Assembly: GCA_022410635.1 (NCBI GenBank)
Contig: JAJVDF010000029.1
Coordinates: 1,441,773 to 1,505,772 of the forward strand
Direction: 5' to 3'
Length of the DNA stretch: 64,000 nucleotides
Source of the DNA: Tretioscincus oriximinensis
Taxonomy: Eukaryota > Chordata > Lepidosauria > Squamata > Gymnophthalmidae
In this document: positions 1 through 11,571 of the stretch, one piece after another
Layout: each line of letters begins with the position of its first letter
How positions within the stretch are numbered: position 1 is the stretch's first letter
The notes under the pieces: model-generated
Databases searched by the model: none
What the model saw: only the letters and a program-made list of their open reading frames with translations
Told to the model about the DNA's origin: nothing
Program-made: the position numbers and the translations under genes

Positions 1-289
1 TAACCCATTTAGCAATGCTGTGGTGTGCAGCATCACTTTTGACTCGGGTTTTTTGNGGCTTCTTAGCTTGGGCTTTGGTGNAGCTGCCAGGTATTTTGCA
101 TCAGTCCTTTTCTCAAAGGCTGCTCAAATTGTAATGCATAAAGAAAAGACAGGTGCTTGCTTTATGGTTTTTCCCCTAGGGACTTCTCTTTGACTTTCCA
201 CTAGAGGAGACGCATGCATGGATTGTTTGCTGCCCACCTATTTTCATTATGGAAATAGACTGAAAGGCCCTGGAATGAATAGTGCTGAG

Positions 290-476
290 ACCTTTAGACC
301 CATGGGAGAAATAATATTGNTAGAGAAAAAAACCCTGACCTTTGGCTGAACCAAAGTCCCCTTCTCTTTGAAGACACTGTTACTATTTTTAATTGTACTA
401 TTTTAACTGTTTCATGGTTTTNATTGTGATCNACCTTGAGAGCCTTGAATATAAGTTGGGATCATCGTATATNATA
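290..476 (+). mobile_element. Degraded L2-like LINE 3' end
   Basis: The stretch ends in a 'tttcatggttttnattgtgat' - like run followed by 'accttgagagccttgaat' and 'ataagttgggat', which is the typical L2 3' end in reptiles (a stretch encoding nothing, followed by 'ataaat' units). Four Ns fall inside. No coding part is left. Assignment is by remembered consensus only. Confidence 0.45.
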
Positions 477-579
477 AATTCTGAGATATAATGACCAACG
501 ACAGGGCTCGGAACCTTGGCAGACTCCAGAGTCCTGGGTTAGAAACTGGCTAAAAGTCAGAAAACAGAGGGAAAAGAAT

Positions 580-800
580 CAGTACTGGGATGGAAAAGAA
601 GGAAGGAAGGAAAGGAAGAACAAAGGAAGGAATGGATGAAAGATGGAAGGGAAGGAAAATAAAAAATAAAGAAGTAAAGGAAGAAGGAAGAAGGAAGCAA
701 AGGAAAATGAAAAGAAGGAACAAAGCAAAGAAGCAGCAAGTGAAAGGGGTGTGAGAGGAAGGGTGGAGGCATGGATTGGAACAAGGTGGAGGAGGGGCTA
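580..800. repeat. Imperfect GGAA/GAAG purine tract
   Basis: About 220 bases on the + strand are almost only A and G, built from degenerate 'ggaa', 'gaag' and 'ggaaggaa' units. Both strands are open in some frames only because the composition lacks stop codons, so the apparent Phe/Leu/Pro-rich minus-strand readings are not genes. Such tracts can form triplex DNA. Confidence 0.85.
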
Positions 801-3655
801 GAGCCCTTTGCATTACCATAACAAAATGGCTAATTACACTAGTATAAATAATAAATAAACAGTGTCTCATGGAAGATGCAAAGGATCTCCTCCTCCCGGT
901 GCGCTCAAAGCCCCAAATCAAGGACTTTTTAGCACCAATCAACAACAAAGCTGCTAAAGGTCCCATTTGGATGGGAACGTCCCATTTGCACCTTTCCCCA
1001 TCCTCCCCCCATTGTTCCAGTCCACTTAAAAGTCATGAGACTCATAGGCTGGTTCCTACTTTGCCTACCTCGTAATCCAGCACTGATCACCGCCTGCCAC
1101 CAGTTGATGGGAATGATTCCTAGCTGCTATTACAGCCTGGAAAATGTAAAATGTTCTATGTGGACTGCCTTTTCTAGGCTCAATTTGCATGGCCTCAGTA
1201 ATGCACCAGTAACAGTAAGTCTGTTACAACAAATCTTGATGAGTTCTAATAGATTCCCTAAAATGCACTACCGAGCTTGTGCAAACTGGACGTTAAATAA
1301 ACTCAAAAGTAAGAATAAGGCATATATTCCACTACAATAAAAAGAAATACATTCAGGTCTTCAGTTTGCCCCCTTTTAATTTAACTTTTCTATTAATGAC
1401 CAAGTATAGATAACAGAATCTACAAGGTTCCTCTCTACAATCATATCATGAAACCTGTATTCTAGTTTTTGCTGGTGATATGACATCAAATGTTTCTAAA
1501 ATTTCAAAAATAAGTCTCAGATGGCGGTTAGCTAATGTTGGGAAATACTGTAGGATGAAAATGTAGAAATCATGTTTCTTTATAATGCCCCTTCCACCAA
1601 GTGCGGTACAATAATAACAAACAAATACATATGTCTGCATTGTAATTCTAATAACTTCTAAGAACATCCTTCACCATGCCCATGGCAAATATCTCCAAGT
1701 CACATAAAATTGGTTTTAAAACATAATTTATTCTCCTAGAATTAAAAAGAAATTTTGGGGGGCCTTAACGAAACTGGAGCAGATTTTCACTTAGTCTACG
1801 TTCCAGTGGTAGAGCATTCCAGAACTGGAAGATACCTGGAACAAATACCTGGAAGCATTTATTCAACTATCTTTGAGATTGATAGCAGGTTTCATTCTGT
1901 GTCTACAGTGATGATGACTAAGACAAAGTAATAGTCCTAAAGATACCTCAGTTGTTACATGAAATATACATCTGAAGCCAGAGCAGAAGAAATACTGAAA
2001 GTGCATTTATTGGGGGTGCCCATTTTCAAGAGATTATCCAATCCACAGTGCATAAAAAGAAGCACCCAGCTAAAAACTTACCATGAAAAGTTGCATCTAC
2101 CTGATTGCACCTTCCCCTTTGTCAGTGGGGTGAAAGTTATTATTATGTCATCCAGAATAATTTTCTGAAAAGGATCCTGGGTCTACTTCAACGTAGTCTC
2201 TATTTGAAGGGCTGCCTTACACTCCTATTAGAGAGGACTTTGTTCTGTTGAGCTAGCTCGATTTTTTCAGCCACTTTCTTTACACAAGTTTAAATAAAAG
2301 AATAAGAAAGCGTTTTTATGAATTTAGTTTCAAACACTGTCACAAGAACAGCTATGACCCAGGAACAGAACTAGACAGAAGTCTCAGGTTCAATACAACT
2401 GACAAACAATGGCAAACTACTTGCCAAGAAAACAGTATTTATAGGGCCCCTGGGAACTCAACTTGACTTTGGAACATCTTTCCTTTTACATGCAATTAAT
2501 GAAATCCACTATGTAGCAGATGCTAATGCTACCGCCTGAATTAATGAAACTAATTGACAGAATGAGCAGCTGCAAAACCATGCACACCTTTTCTGGTATC
2601 TGCTGAAGCAGGCTGCAAAGTTATCATGTGCTGCTTTTTTTGTAGTCATCTGTTAATTCCTTTCCTTCACGGACTCATTCTGACACTTCTTTCCCATGCA
2701 AAATAATATCTCATCATCCATCTCCTCCCACCTCATCCTTCCTTGCTCCTCAGCATCTTACACAGGTCACAGAATAAACATTGCCTCAGCCTGTCTGGTG
2801 CTTACCATATGTTGACTTGCTCAGATATATATATATATTCCTCCTGATTTCTTTGATATATTCAACATCACTATCCCCATATGGTATTTTGTAGCTGCAG
2901 CTTTTGTGTATTCCAGAGGGATTTTTTTCTTTAGCTTTGTAAGGTTCTGCATGGAAACAATCTTTGCAGGATGGTGTTGTGTGCCTGGTTCATCTAATTA
3001 TACTCCCTCGTTAGAGATGCATCAGAGGCTTTGTCTTATATTGCTGAGGGTTTTAGAGTTGAATATCTGAGTAGGAAAAGCTGCATAAGCACCTAAGAAG
3101 AGGACAGAAGGTTTCTTGTATGGAAGAGACACACCAGTAAACCAGTTGTCACTTTCCCACCAATTATTCCTATCTCTGTCCAGGATTTTCTGCAAAGACT
3201 AAGGAACACTTCTTATCAGAAACAGTCCCAAAATGCACAGGCAAATGGTACAGCCCGCAGTAGCAAGAAACGTGGGAGCAATTTCCATGTGTTATATTAT
3301 TCACACAAAGAAGCTCATACATGTTCATGAGCAGATACAGTTTCTGGTTCCTGCCCTAGCAATCAATTTGGGTAGGAAAGTGTTATACTCCAGACAACAG
3401 AAAGGAAATGTTCATTACCCAGCAATATATTCTGTGATCTGATTTTTAAAATATTTACCAAACACATAAAATGAGTGCTACAAAAATTCTTTCCAAGACA
3501 GTGTTCTGCAAAGTTTAGGCAACTAAATTGTTGGATGGATTATGCACAAGGCTGGATTTAGTTTTGCTGGATTTAGTTTTGCTGGATTTATCATTAAATT
3601 GTATCATTTGTATCAGTTGCACCCATCACTAAGGCAGACTTTGGTTTAATTTCCA
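801..3655. other. Repeat-poor AT-rich DNA, no gene recognised
   Basis: I see no coding signature, no RNA gene and no clear repeat family. A short (TA)n run lies near 2826-2840. A tandem triplication of a 14-15 base unit 'gctggatttagttttgctg' sits near 3550-3590. Open frames are all under about 105 codons and have no recognisable domain. Confidence 0.5.
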
Positions 3656-3806
3656 GCTTCAGTCGCTTCAGTCCAATTCCCAGCTCAGTCGCTGAGGAAA
3701 CGGTCTCTCATCTGGGAGATGGGGTTTCGAAGCCCTGTGTCAGATGTGGGGAGGGGTGAGCACCTTCCACCAGCCTGTAGCTCTAGCCAACCCAGCTATT
3801 CGAAAG

Positions 3807-4056
3807 NNNNNNNNNNNNNNNNNNNNNNNNNNNNNNNNNNNNNNNNNNNNNNNNNNNNNNNNNNNNNNNNNNNNNNNNNNNNNNNNNNNNNNNNNNNNNN
3901 NNNNNNNNNNNNNNNNNNNNNNNNNNNNNNNNNNNNNNNNNNNNNNNNNNNNNNNNNNNNNNNNNNNNNNNNNNNNNNNNNNNNNNNNNNNNNNNNNNNN
4001 NNNNNNNNNNNNNNNNNNNNNNNNNNNNNNNNNNNNNNNNNNNNNNNNNNNNNNNN
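3807..4056. other. Assembly gap of exactly 250 N
   Basis: An uninterrupted run of N. It starts inside the SINE body and stops in its TTC tail, so the true content is probably the ~165 bp SINE body plus more TTC repeat. The round size suggests an estimated or placeholder gap. Confidence 0.98.
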
Positions 4057-4093
4057 TTCTTCTTCTTCTTCTTCTTCTTCTTCTTCTTCTTCC

Positions 4094-4131
<38 letters not shown>

Positions 4132-4200
4132 TTCTTCTTCCTCTTCTTCCTCTTCCTCTTCTTCTTCCTCTTCCTCTTCCTCTTCTTCTTCTTCTTCTTC
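4057..4200. repeat. (TTC)n microsatellite, SINE tail
   Basis: 144 bases of TTC interrupted by TCC and CTT variants, following the gap. It reads as poly-Ser/Leu or poly-Glu/Arg in various frames, none of them a gene. Confidence 0.95.
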
Positions 4201-5721
4201 TAACAACTGCCATTGTGAAGATGACTGCTAGTGCTTGTCCATCACTACTTTTTACTTTTCAACCATACCTCTGAACTAGTGTCACTCTCACAATCTCCAC
4301 CCACTCACAGTCACCACACAGCTTTGTTGTCCTAAAAAGCATTTTAGTAGCCATTTAATGGCCACTGGTGTCCAATGAAAAAACACCAGGGATTCTTATA
4401 ATTATAGTAAATGCTGCTATTAAAGTTTGTCTTATTTATTTATCTCCATTTTTGTTCTGCCTTATATCCTGAAGTCTCACTTAAAGCAGGATAACAATAG
4501 CATGCAATTGAAATTTGATTCAATAAAGTGATAAGCAATGGTTCATTATTTTTTTTTGCATCTGTTTTTATAATGGAAAATATGACTTTTTTGCTGCAAA
4601 ATCTTCCAAAGGGGAGTCTATCCAGGATCAAAACCAACCAAGAGCGCTGCTATGAGAGCATATAACCTCCTACTATTAATTCTGGTTGAGAAGAAAGCAA
4701 TAATGTCCGCAAACCCAGTTAAAGCTGATGCAGCAAAAGAGAATAACAGCCTATAATGTTTGCTGCTCTTGCTGGCCAGCAGCTTTAAGACAAAGATACC
4801 CACAGAAATATTCATCATCTAAAGAACTTCAGGATCTGAGTGGCGTATTGAATTATTGCAAAGCTTTGTCCTTGCTAGAGACTTTGTTAATGTTCAGTTA
4901 AACTGTGCTGTGAGTACCTTTGCCTGGTGACTGAATAGCATATTGCAACATAGCTTGTTCTGAAGCATGCCCAAATAACAACTGGTTTTGCACAAGGCTG
5001 TGTCGCTTCTGTTTATGCATAGTGTGCTATATTGGCTTTCACTAGAACATTGATCCTATCAAGTGACACTATGAGAAAGGTTACTTTGACATATTTAGAT
5101 CATAAGCTCATTATCACGGATAGTGTGACATTTAACATCAGAGATATTGCAACCTTTTTATTCCTTTTGCAATTTCTTATAGCATGCAATCAATGTAGAG
5201 CATCCCAGAAAATCCAGAAGCACTACAAGGGAATAATTTGATGGAATTGAATGAAAACAATGTATTATTATTGGAACCAATACAGTTTCATTTTAGTGTC
5301 ACCCACACAATCTTTCCACCAGAATTCAGAAGTAGGTTATCCATGCAGAAATAGAAGGAAACGCAACTTGGCTTCCTGCCAAAGCATATTTCTGAGAACT
5401 TTTTTTACTTTTACTTTTACATAGAGCACAGCAACAGAGTTCAGAACTGTACGGGGAAAAGGGTTGTTCAAAATCCCATTTCCAACTCTGACGGTATTGC
5501 TTCTCTGCAGCTGCAGGCAGTCTGGTTTGGAAGGAAAGGAGACAGAACCCGGACTGAGTTCCTTTTTTTAGCTCCCACGAACTAGGCTTTCTGGCCCCAC
5601 TCAAAACAGGAAAGTAGATTGTTTGGGGCAGTTGGTATGCTTCCCAGCAAACAGCCAGCTGGGGGTGTTTCCAAAGGCATGTGTTCATGCACGCAGCAAT
5701 GGCGCCTTGGTGATGGCACAT
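4201..5721. other. Mostly unique DNA; possible L2 tail at 4425-4500
   Basis: 'cttatttatttatctcc' followed by 'tgccttatatcctgaag' near 4430-4480 resembles an inverted L2/LINE 3' end. The rest shows no family I recognise. A 131-codon open frame on the minus strand (5326-5721) has no recognisable domain and no supporting context, so I do not call it a gene. Confidence 0.4.
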
Positions 5722-5735
5722 TTTATTAAATAGCT

Positions 5736-5952
5736 AATTTCAGAGAAATAGCCGTGTTAGTCTAGCAGAAAGTCCAGCAAAGGAGCTAGCAGCACTTTGA
5801 GACTAACTTGAGAAATGTGGTTGGCATAAGCTTTCGTAGATAGGTCTACTTCTTCAGATGCTTAGTCCCTCAGCATCTGAAGAAGTAGACCTATCTACGA
5901 AAGCTTATGCCAACCACATTTCTCAAGTTAGTCTCAAAGTGCTGCTAGCTCC
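5736..5952. mobile_element. Foldback retroelement with 14-bp duplications (Penelope-like?)
   Basis: The element opens with 'cagagaaatagccgtgttag', runs to 'cttcttcagatgc', then after a ~9 base loop returns as its own reverse complement, ending at 'gctgctagctcc'. It is flanked by the direct repeat 'tttattaaatagct' (5722-5735 and 5953-5966), a target-site duplication of the length made by LINE-type retrotransposition. The inverted half lacks the outer ~38 bases of the first half. A hammerhead-ribozyme-like core 'ctgaaga', 5-bp stem gtaga/tctac, 'gaaa' and 'gcttatgc' occurs on + in the second half and on - in the first half. Penelope-like elements are known to carry hammerheads; placing this repeat there is inference. 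Confidence 0.7.
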
Positions 5953-5966
5953 TTTATTAAATAGCT

Positions 5967-6339
5967 GTCAGTTCCAAGAATTCCAACTATGATGCTGTGG
6001 CTACCAAAATGATGATCAGTCATTTTCTCCCCACTGTTGGTTCTTGTGCAGTTACACTGCTTTGCAAATATCAATTACTGGGGGAGTGGAGGATCAAAGG
6101 GTTCAGAGTTCATTAGAAAATGGAGGAGACTTCACTTTCTGAGTGACCCCCCCTGCTTAACCTTTGAAAGAAAGCTGCAAAGGGCAGGGGTGGAGAACTA
6201 TATATTGAGGAAGAAACAGCCCTCTCTCCATTCACCCCAGCTTGTTACCGGCTGGGGGTAGAGGGCAGCTTTCCCTTTCTATACCCCAGAGGTGGTTATC
6301 TCTACCCAAAATGAATCTATTTTCCTTGCTCCAGGGGGG
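5967..6339. other. No feature recognised
   Basis: Unique-looking sequence between the foldback repeat and the BovB fragment. A 74-codon + strand frame here has no recognisable domain. Confidence 0.4.
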
Positions 6340-6818
6340 GCGGAAAGTCTAGTTAGATGAGAAGCAAAACTCATAGAGTTTTGTCAAGGTAACTCCCTGG
6401 TCATAACAAATGCTCATTTTCAGCAGCCCAAAAGGTGACTCTATGTAAAGATATTGCCAGATTGATTATATACTTTGCAGAGAAAGATGGAGGGACTCTA
6501 TAAAGTGAGCAAAAACAAAACCTGGAGCTGACTGTAGCTCTGATCATGAATGTCTTATTGCAAAATTTAGATTCAAATTAAAGAAGCTATGAAGAACCAT
6601 TAGATAATATAGATTTCAACTAAATAATATCCCTTATGAATATCAGTGGAAGTGAGAAATAGATTTACAGAATTAGATCAAGTCAACAGAGCAACTGAAG
6701 AATTATAGACAGAGGTTCATAAAATTGTACAGGAGAGAGAGCACCAAAAACACTAAAAAGGAAGACAAAAAAGAAAGCAAAATGGCTGTCTGATGAAGTT
6801 TTAAAAACATAAAAGGAG
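6340..6818 (+). mobile_element. BovB (RTE) LINE, upstream segment
   Basis: The + strand follows the BovB order 'actcatagagttttgtcaag', 'ggtcataacaaatgc', 'caaaaggtgactctatg', 'agattgattatatactttgc', 'ggagctgactgtagctc', 'gatcatgaatgtcttattgc', 'cagtggaagtgagaaatag' and 'aaaatggctgtctg'. This covers the end of the endonuclease and the linker before reverse transcriptase. It stops abruptly at the CR1 insertion and resumes at about 8549. Frames are broken by indels and stops, so it is a dead copy. BovB is abundant in squamates and was spread horizontally, which supports the organism call. Confidence 0.8.
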
Positions 6819-8548
6819 TTCTGTCTCACACAGAGGCCCACCAATTGCACCTGGGCAGTCTGGAACAGAAGTAAACAAAATCTTCAACTGTTCCAGGTGC
6901 CCTGCAAATGGTATTTCAGGAATACTGCTTGTTGCTCCATCTCAGAGGTAGCATCAAGACCTATAAGCTTTGTGTCCATACACTTCTCCAATCCTCTCTT
7001 AAAATTATCCAGGATGCTAGCTACCAACACCTCTTCTGGAAGTAAATTCCAAAAGCTGATGATCCTCTGGGTGAAAAAATGCTTTCCTTTGTCTGTCCTC
7101 ACTCTTCTGCCTATCAGTTTCAAGGAATGCCCCATGGTCCTAGTGTTGTGTGATAGAGAAAACAATTTTCCTCTATTCACTTTATTCACCCTATGCATGA
7201 TTTTATACACCTCAATCAGATCACCTCTCAAACACCATCTTTCAAGGTTGAAAAGGTCCAGATGTTGCAGCCTGACAACATAATGGAGGTGCTCCAGCGT
7301 CCTGATCATTCTTGTTGCCCTTTTCTGCACCTTCTCTAGTTCCACAATATCTTTTGAGATGTGGTGACCAGAATTGTATTCCAAATGGGGCCTCATCATA
7401 AACTTATGAAGAGGCAAAACAACACTTGCTGACTTGTTTTCGATTCCTTTCCTAATTATCCGTAACATTGAATTTACTTTTTATGCTGCTGCCGCACACT
7501 GGGACGACACCTTCATTAAATTGTCCATCAACACCCCAAGATCTTTTTCCTGCTCAGCCACAGAAAGCTTGGTTCCCATCAGTTGATAGGAATAACTGGG
7601 GTTCTTTGCCCAATGTGCACGACTTTGCATTTACTTAGGTTGAAATGCATTTGCCACTTTGTGGCCCATTCATTCAATTTCAATAGATCACTCTGAGATC
7701 ACTTTCAGTTTTCACTACCCTGAACAGTTAGTGTTGTCAGCGAACTTAGCTACTTCACTATTTACCTCAGCATGCAGATCGTTTATGAATATATTGAAAA
7801 CAGAGATCCCAGTACAAACCCATGGCGTACTCCACTTCTTATCTCTTTCCATTCATAGAATTGTCCATTTATTACTACCCTCTGTTTTCTATGTTTTAAT
7901 CAGTTTCCAATGCAGGACAAGGTCTATCCTCTTATTCCATGGCAGTAGAGCATTTTGGGGAGTCTTTGATGAAGGACTTTATCAAAAGTCTACTTAAAAC
8001 CTAGATAGACATTATCAACTGGATCCTCTTTATCCATGTGTTTATTAACACACTAAAAAAATTCTAACAAATTTGTAATGCATGATTTACTTTTGCAGAA
8101 ACCATGCTGAGTTTCAATGAGCAATGTGTGCTTCTCCATGTGTTTAGTAATTTTGTCCTTAATTATGGTTTCCAACACTTTACTTGGAACACATGTTAAA
8201 CTGATGGATGTATAATTTCCGAAAGCACCCCGAGGTCCTTTCTCGAAGATTGGTGTTACGTTAGCTACCCTCCAACCTACTGGCACAGGGCCTGATCTTA
8301 AGGAAAGATTAAATATTTTGGCTAGAAGTTCAGCAATTTCACATTTTAGTTTTTTAAGAATTCGTGGATGAATGCCATCTTGCTCTGGGAATTTATTAAT
8401 GTTTAGCCTGTTAAGGCCAGCAAGGACCTTTTCCCTTGTTATCTCTAACCAGTTTAATTCCTCTGATGCCCTGCCTGAAAAGACTAGTTTCGTTGCAGGT
8501 ATATACTCCCTGTCCTCTTCAGTTTCAAATAGCTGAGGAAAATAGGGA
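6819..8548 (-). mobile_element. CR1 LINE, 5'-truncated, inserted into BovB
   Basis: Read on the minus strand, the copy holds much of CR1 ORF2. An open stretch 8053-8613 includes the RT fingers region with 'FPEQDGIHPRILKKL' and 'PVPVGWRVANVTPIF'; after several breaks 6884-7468 encodes the C-terminal region with 'RPHLEY', 'ELEKVQKRATRMI' and 'FWNLLPEEV'. The RT catalytic box near 7738-7752 reads KFADN in place of FADD. The 3' untranslated part ends near 6819. Stops and frameshifts show an inactive copy. It lies between two collinear BovB segments, so it jumped into BovB. Confidence 0.88.
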
Positions 8549-10040
8549 CACAAAAGACAAGATAGAAAGGGAGAAATATACTTAACTGAATTTAGATTTC
8601 CAGAGAATAGCAAGGAGAGATAAGAAGGCCTTCTTAAATATGCAATGCAAAAAAAGAAAACAGCAGAATGGGAAAGGCAAGAGATTTAGTCAAGAAAACT
8701 GGAAATATTAAGGGCAAGTTTCATGCATAAATAAGCACAACAAAGGACTAAAAAGGTAAAGACCTAAAAGGAATAGAAGCAATTAAGATGAGATGGAAAG
8801 AATATACAGAACTATACAATATGTTGACATTACATAACTATGATAATGTTGTCACTGATCCAGAGTCAGACATCCTGGAAAGCAAAGTTAAATGGGTCTT
8901 AGGAAGCATGGCTAACAACAAAGGTAGCAGAGGTAATGGAACTCCAGCTGAACTCTTCAGTATTCTAAAAGATGATGCTGTTAAAGTGCTGCAGTCTATG
9001 TGCTAGAAATTTTGGAAACTTAGCAGTGGGCACCGGATTAGAAAAGGCCAGTTTATGTTGTAATCCCAAAGATAGCAATGCCAAAGAATGTTCAAACTGC
9101 CAAACAATTTTGTTCATCTCACACACTAGCAACATTACACTCAAGGTTTTGCAAGCTAGGCTTCAACAATAAATGAACCAAGAACTACCAAAAGTGCAAG
9201 CTGGTTTTCAAAGAGACAGAGGAAGTAGAAATCACGTCAACATTTGCTGGATTACGGAGAAAGCAAGGAAGTTCCAGAAAAACAGTTACTTCTGCTTCAT
9301 TGACTGTGCCAAGGCTTTTGACTACTTAGATCAGAACAAACTGTGGTGCATTCTTAAAGAGATAAGTATACCTGATCACTTTATCTGTCTCCTGAGTAGC
9401 CAAGGAGCAACAGTTGGATCTGAACATGGAACAACTGCTTGATTCAAGATTGCTGTTCAAGGTTGTATTCTGTCATCCTATTTATTTAACATATATATGT
9501 GGATTACATCATGTAAAAAGTCAGGCTAGAAGAATCAAAAGCTGGAATTAAAATTGCCGGGAGAAATATCAACAGCCACAGATATGCAGATGATAACACT
9601 CTTATGGCAAAAAGAGAAGAAGAACTAAGAAGTCTCTTGTTAAATCTGAAGAGAGAGAGCAAAAGTTGACTTGAAACTCAACATTAAAAAAACTCTAAGA
9701 TCATGGCAACTGGTCCCATCACTTCATAGCAAATAGAGGGGCAAGAAATGGTAGCAGTGCCAGATTTAATTTTCTTGGACTGAAATATCACTACAAATGG
9801 CAGCTGCAGTCATGAAATTAAAAGGCACTTGCTGCTTGGGAGAAACACTATGGCACATTTTTAGTGTACTAAAAAAGCTACGGCATCCCCTTGCTCATAC
9901 AGCTGCAATATGTTTTGCCCAGTAGTAATGCATGACTGTGAAATTTGCACTATAGGGAACTCTGAGTGTTGAAGAACTGATGCTTCTGAATTCTGTTGCT
10001 GGAGAAGAGTCTTGAGAATTCCTTGGACTGAAAAGAGAAC
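8549..10040 (+). mobile_element. BovB (RTE) LINE, downstream segment with RT domain
   Basis: The + strand resumes BovB with 'ccagagaatagcaagg' and 'gagataagaaggccttctt'. Open pieces 8788-9006 and 9173-9442 encode RT motifs: 'NKGSRGNGTPAELF', then 'AGFQRDRGSRNHVN' and 'YFCFIDCAKAFD' (RT block A). The catalytic YADD box is at 9583-9594, in a different frame from the preceding block, so the ORF is frameshifted. The 3' part 'gttgctggagaagagtcttg' and 'agaattccttggactg' (to about 10031) matches the BovB 3' region. The copy cannot encode an active enzyme. Together with 6340-6818 it makes about 2 kb of BovB. Confidence 0.85.
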
Positions 10041-10044
10041 AAAT

Positions 10045-10375
10045 CAGTCTTCCTGGCATAGATTTACAAATGAAGATTCATGAAGGGGGGAAGAGTAGTT
10101 TTCCACATCTGTAGCAGGCTCACTGGTGGTTAATGAAACCAGAAAAGCAGGTCCATCTGCACTGACTTCAGGGAAAGTTGTATCTGGATGTGGGGCAGTC
10201 ATTATGACTTGGTTATTGTGCTGTTGTTTTTTGTCCTCAAGGCTAGCCCTGTGTGCATTCTCAAAAGAGGAGACAGCTTTTTGTGGATGGCATGTCTCCA
10301 GCCTTATTGGTCGACAACTGGGGCAGGCCACTGACAGTGATCAATGTGACAGACATCAAAGGATTTCCTGAGTTA
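10045..10375 (-). mobile_element. 3' fragment of a LINE with zinc-finger-like tail, copy 1
   Basis: The same ~320 bp appears again at 12185-12440: shared blocks include 'catgaag' after 'gattc', 'tccacatctgtag', 'ccctgtgtgcattctcaaa', 'cactgacagt' + 'gatcaatgtgacagacatc' + 'aaaggattt'. Minus-strand reading includes 'SSFENAHRASLEDKK' and a degraded Cys/His segment. Copy 2 continues upstream into a typical LINE C-terminal domain, so this is the 3' end of such a LINE. Family not resolved. Confidence 0.55.
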
Positions 10376-11571
10376 AAAAAGACAGGTGTCACTGGAATAG
10401 ATCCTGGTGCTAGGGGAAGCAAAAGAAAGGGAACATTGAGGATGAAGTTGATATATAGTGTTATGGTGTCAACCAACACAGGTTTAACTAGACTTCATTT
10501 TGCGTTGGAGGATAGAGGGGCCTGGTGGGCAAAAGGTCATGAGAAATGAAAAATCAGACTGAACAATTGAACCACAACAACCCAACTCAGCAATACCAGC
10601 AAAAAAGAGAAGGAAAAAGTCTCTTTCCTAATTTGTAAAAGATTGCACCCATCTTTTACTTGGTTGTATCTGAAAATGATGTGCTTAGTTTTAGACTCAC
10701 CAAGAAATATCACAATGCCCGTAAAAAATGGAAGAAGGATGCCCCTAAGGATGAATAGATGAAAGTAGGAAAGAAATGGCTTTCTGGGGGATCCTTTGAT
10801 GTAACTCTGAACCCTTCAGGAAACACCTTGTTGCGCTAGGGACAGTAATCGCTGGAGAATCCAGTATCCAGGGAAGGTTTTTAGAGGCTTTTCCTCATAA
10901 GACTAAAATGAGTTTGGTTGCCTTTTTTCCTCCCACAGGCAAAGTTTTTCAATTACCAGGCAGTGAAAACAGCAAATGCTTACTTTGAAATTCTGTGGAA
11001 TAACTATGTGATATAAGATTTAGGTACGTGAAATAACGGCATCCCCTCTGTCCATAGTTGATCTTTAGTTCAAAAGAAATAAAAAATGTTTGTGAAATTT
11101 TTATCAAATGCAACACAAAAATCATTATATGTCTAGTTTTGAGATTCCCAGTATAACCATTGTAAAGATTTAATAACAGTCCTTTGTATGTCTTAGAATA
11201 GGAAGCAATGGGAAATCTTAGAATTGGAAGCATGGAGGCAGTAAAATGTGGTATGTGTGGTGTGTATGTACAGATACCTTTCCTTTTGCAGTGCCAGTCT
11301 TACTTATCATCATAACCACAGAACATAAGAAAAGGCCTCTTTTAACAATTGCAATACACTTTTATCGCACTGTGGCAGCACACTTAGGTAGCATGGGCTG
11401 GACATCCTTGTTCCTCCAAGGCATGGTTGGAGCTTTGACAGCTGTTCTTTCTGCTTTTCAAGAGAAAGAGGTCCAAGATGTGATCAGAAGTCATGAAATA
11501 AAAATGCTGTGAAAAGATGCTCAGGGTAAGCAACCAGGGAGTGAAATAAAGAAATTAAACCACAGGCCTAA
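10376..11571. other. No feature recognised
   Basis: Unique-looking sequence. Open frames of up to 98 codons overlap on both strands without recognisable domains. Confidence 0.4.

Larger units (their letters stand above)
3660..4200 (+). mobile_element. tRNA-headed SINE with (TTC)n tail, gapped
   Basis: A tRNA-like head carries an A-box-like 'cagctcagtcgctgagg' and a B-box-like 'ggggtttcgaagccc', followed by a unit 'gtgagcaccttccaccagcctg', 'agctctagccaacccagct' and 'attcgaaag'. The same order, inverted, is found near 19.0, 59.3 and 61.1 kb. In those copies the body continues for about 165 bases before the CTT/TTC tail. Here that body is replaced by Ns and the TTC tail resumes at 4057. The Pol III-type head and the tail indicate a non-autonomous retroposon. 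Confidence 0.75.

Noticed and set aside
550..966. 138-codon minus-strand open frame rich in Phe/Leu/Pro/Ser
   Set aside because: It lies on the purine-rich tract; the lack of stops follows from composition. No domain or splice context.
3660..3740. Possible tRNA gene
   Set aside because: A- and B-box-like motifs are present but no cloverleaf can be closed, and the same head recurs as the start of a SINE at 19.3, 59.6 and 61.3 kb.
3719..4274. Long frames of poly-Ser, poly-Leu, poly-Glu and poly-Arg
   Set aside because: They are readings of a TTC microsatellite joined through 250 N.
5326..5721. 131-codon minus-strand open frame
   Set aside because: No recognisable domain, no conserved-looking composition and no neighbouring exon; chance open frame is as likely.
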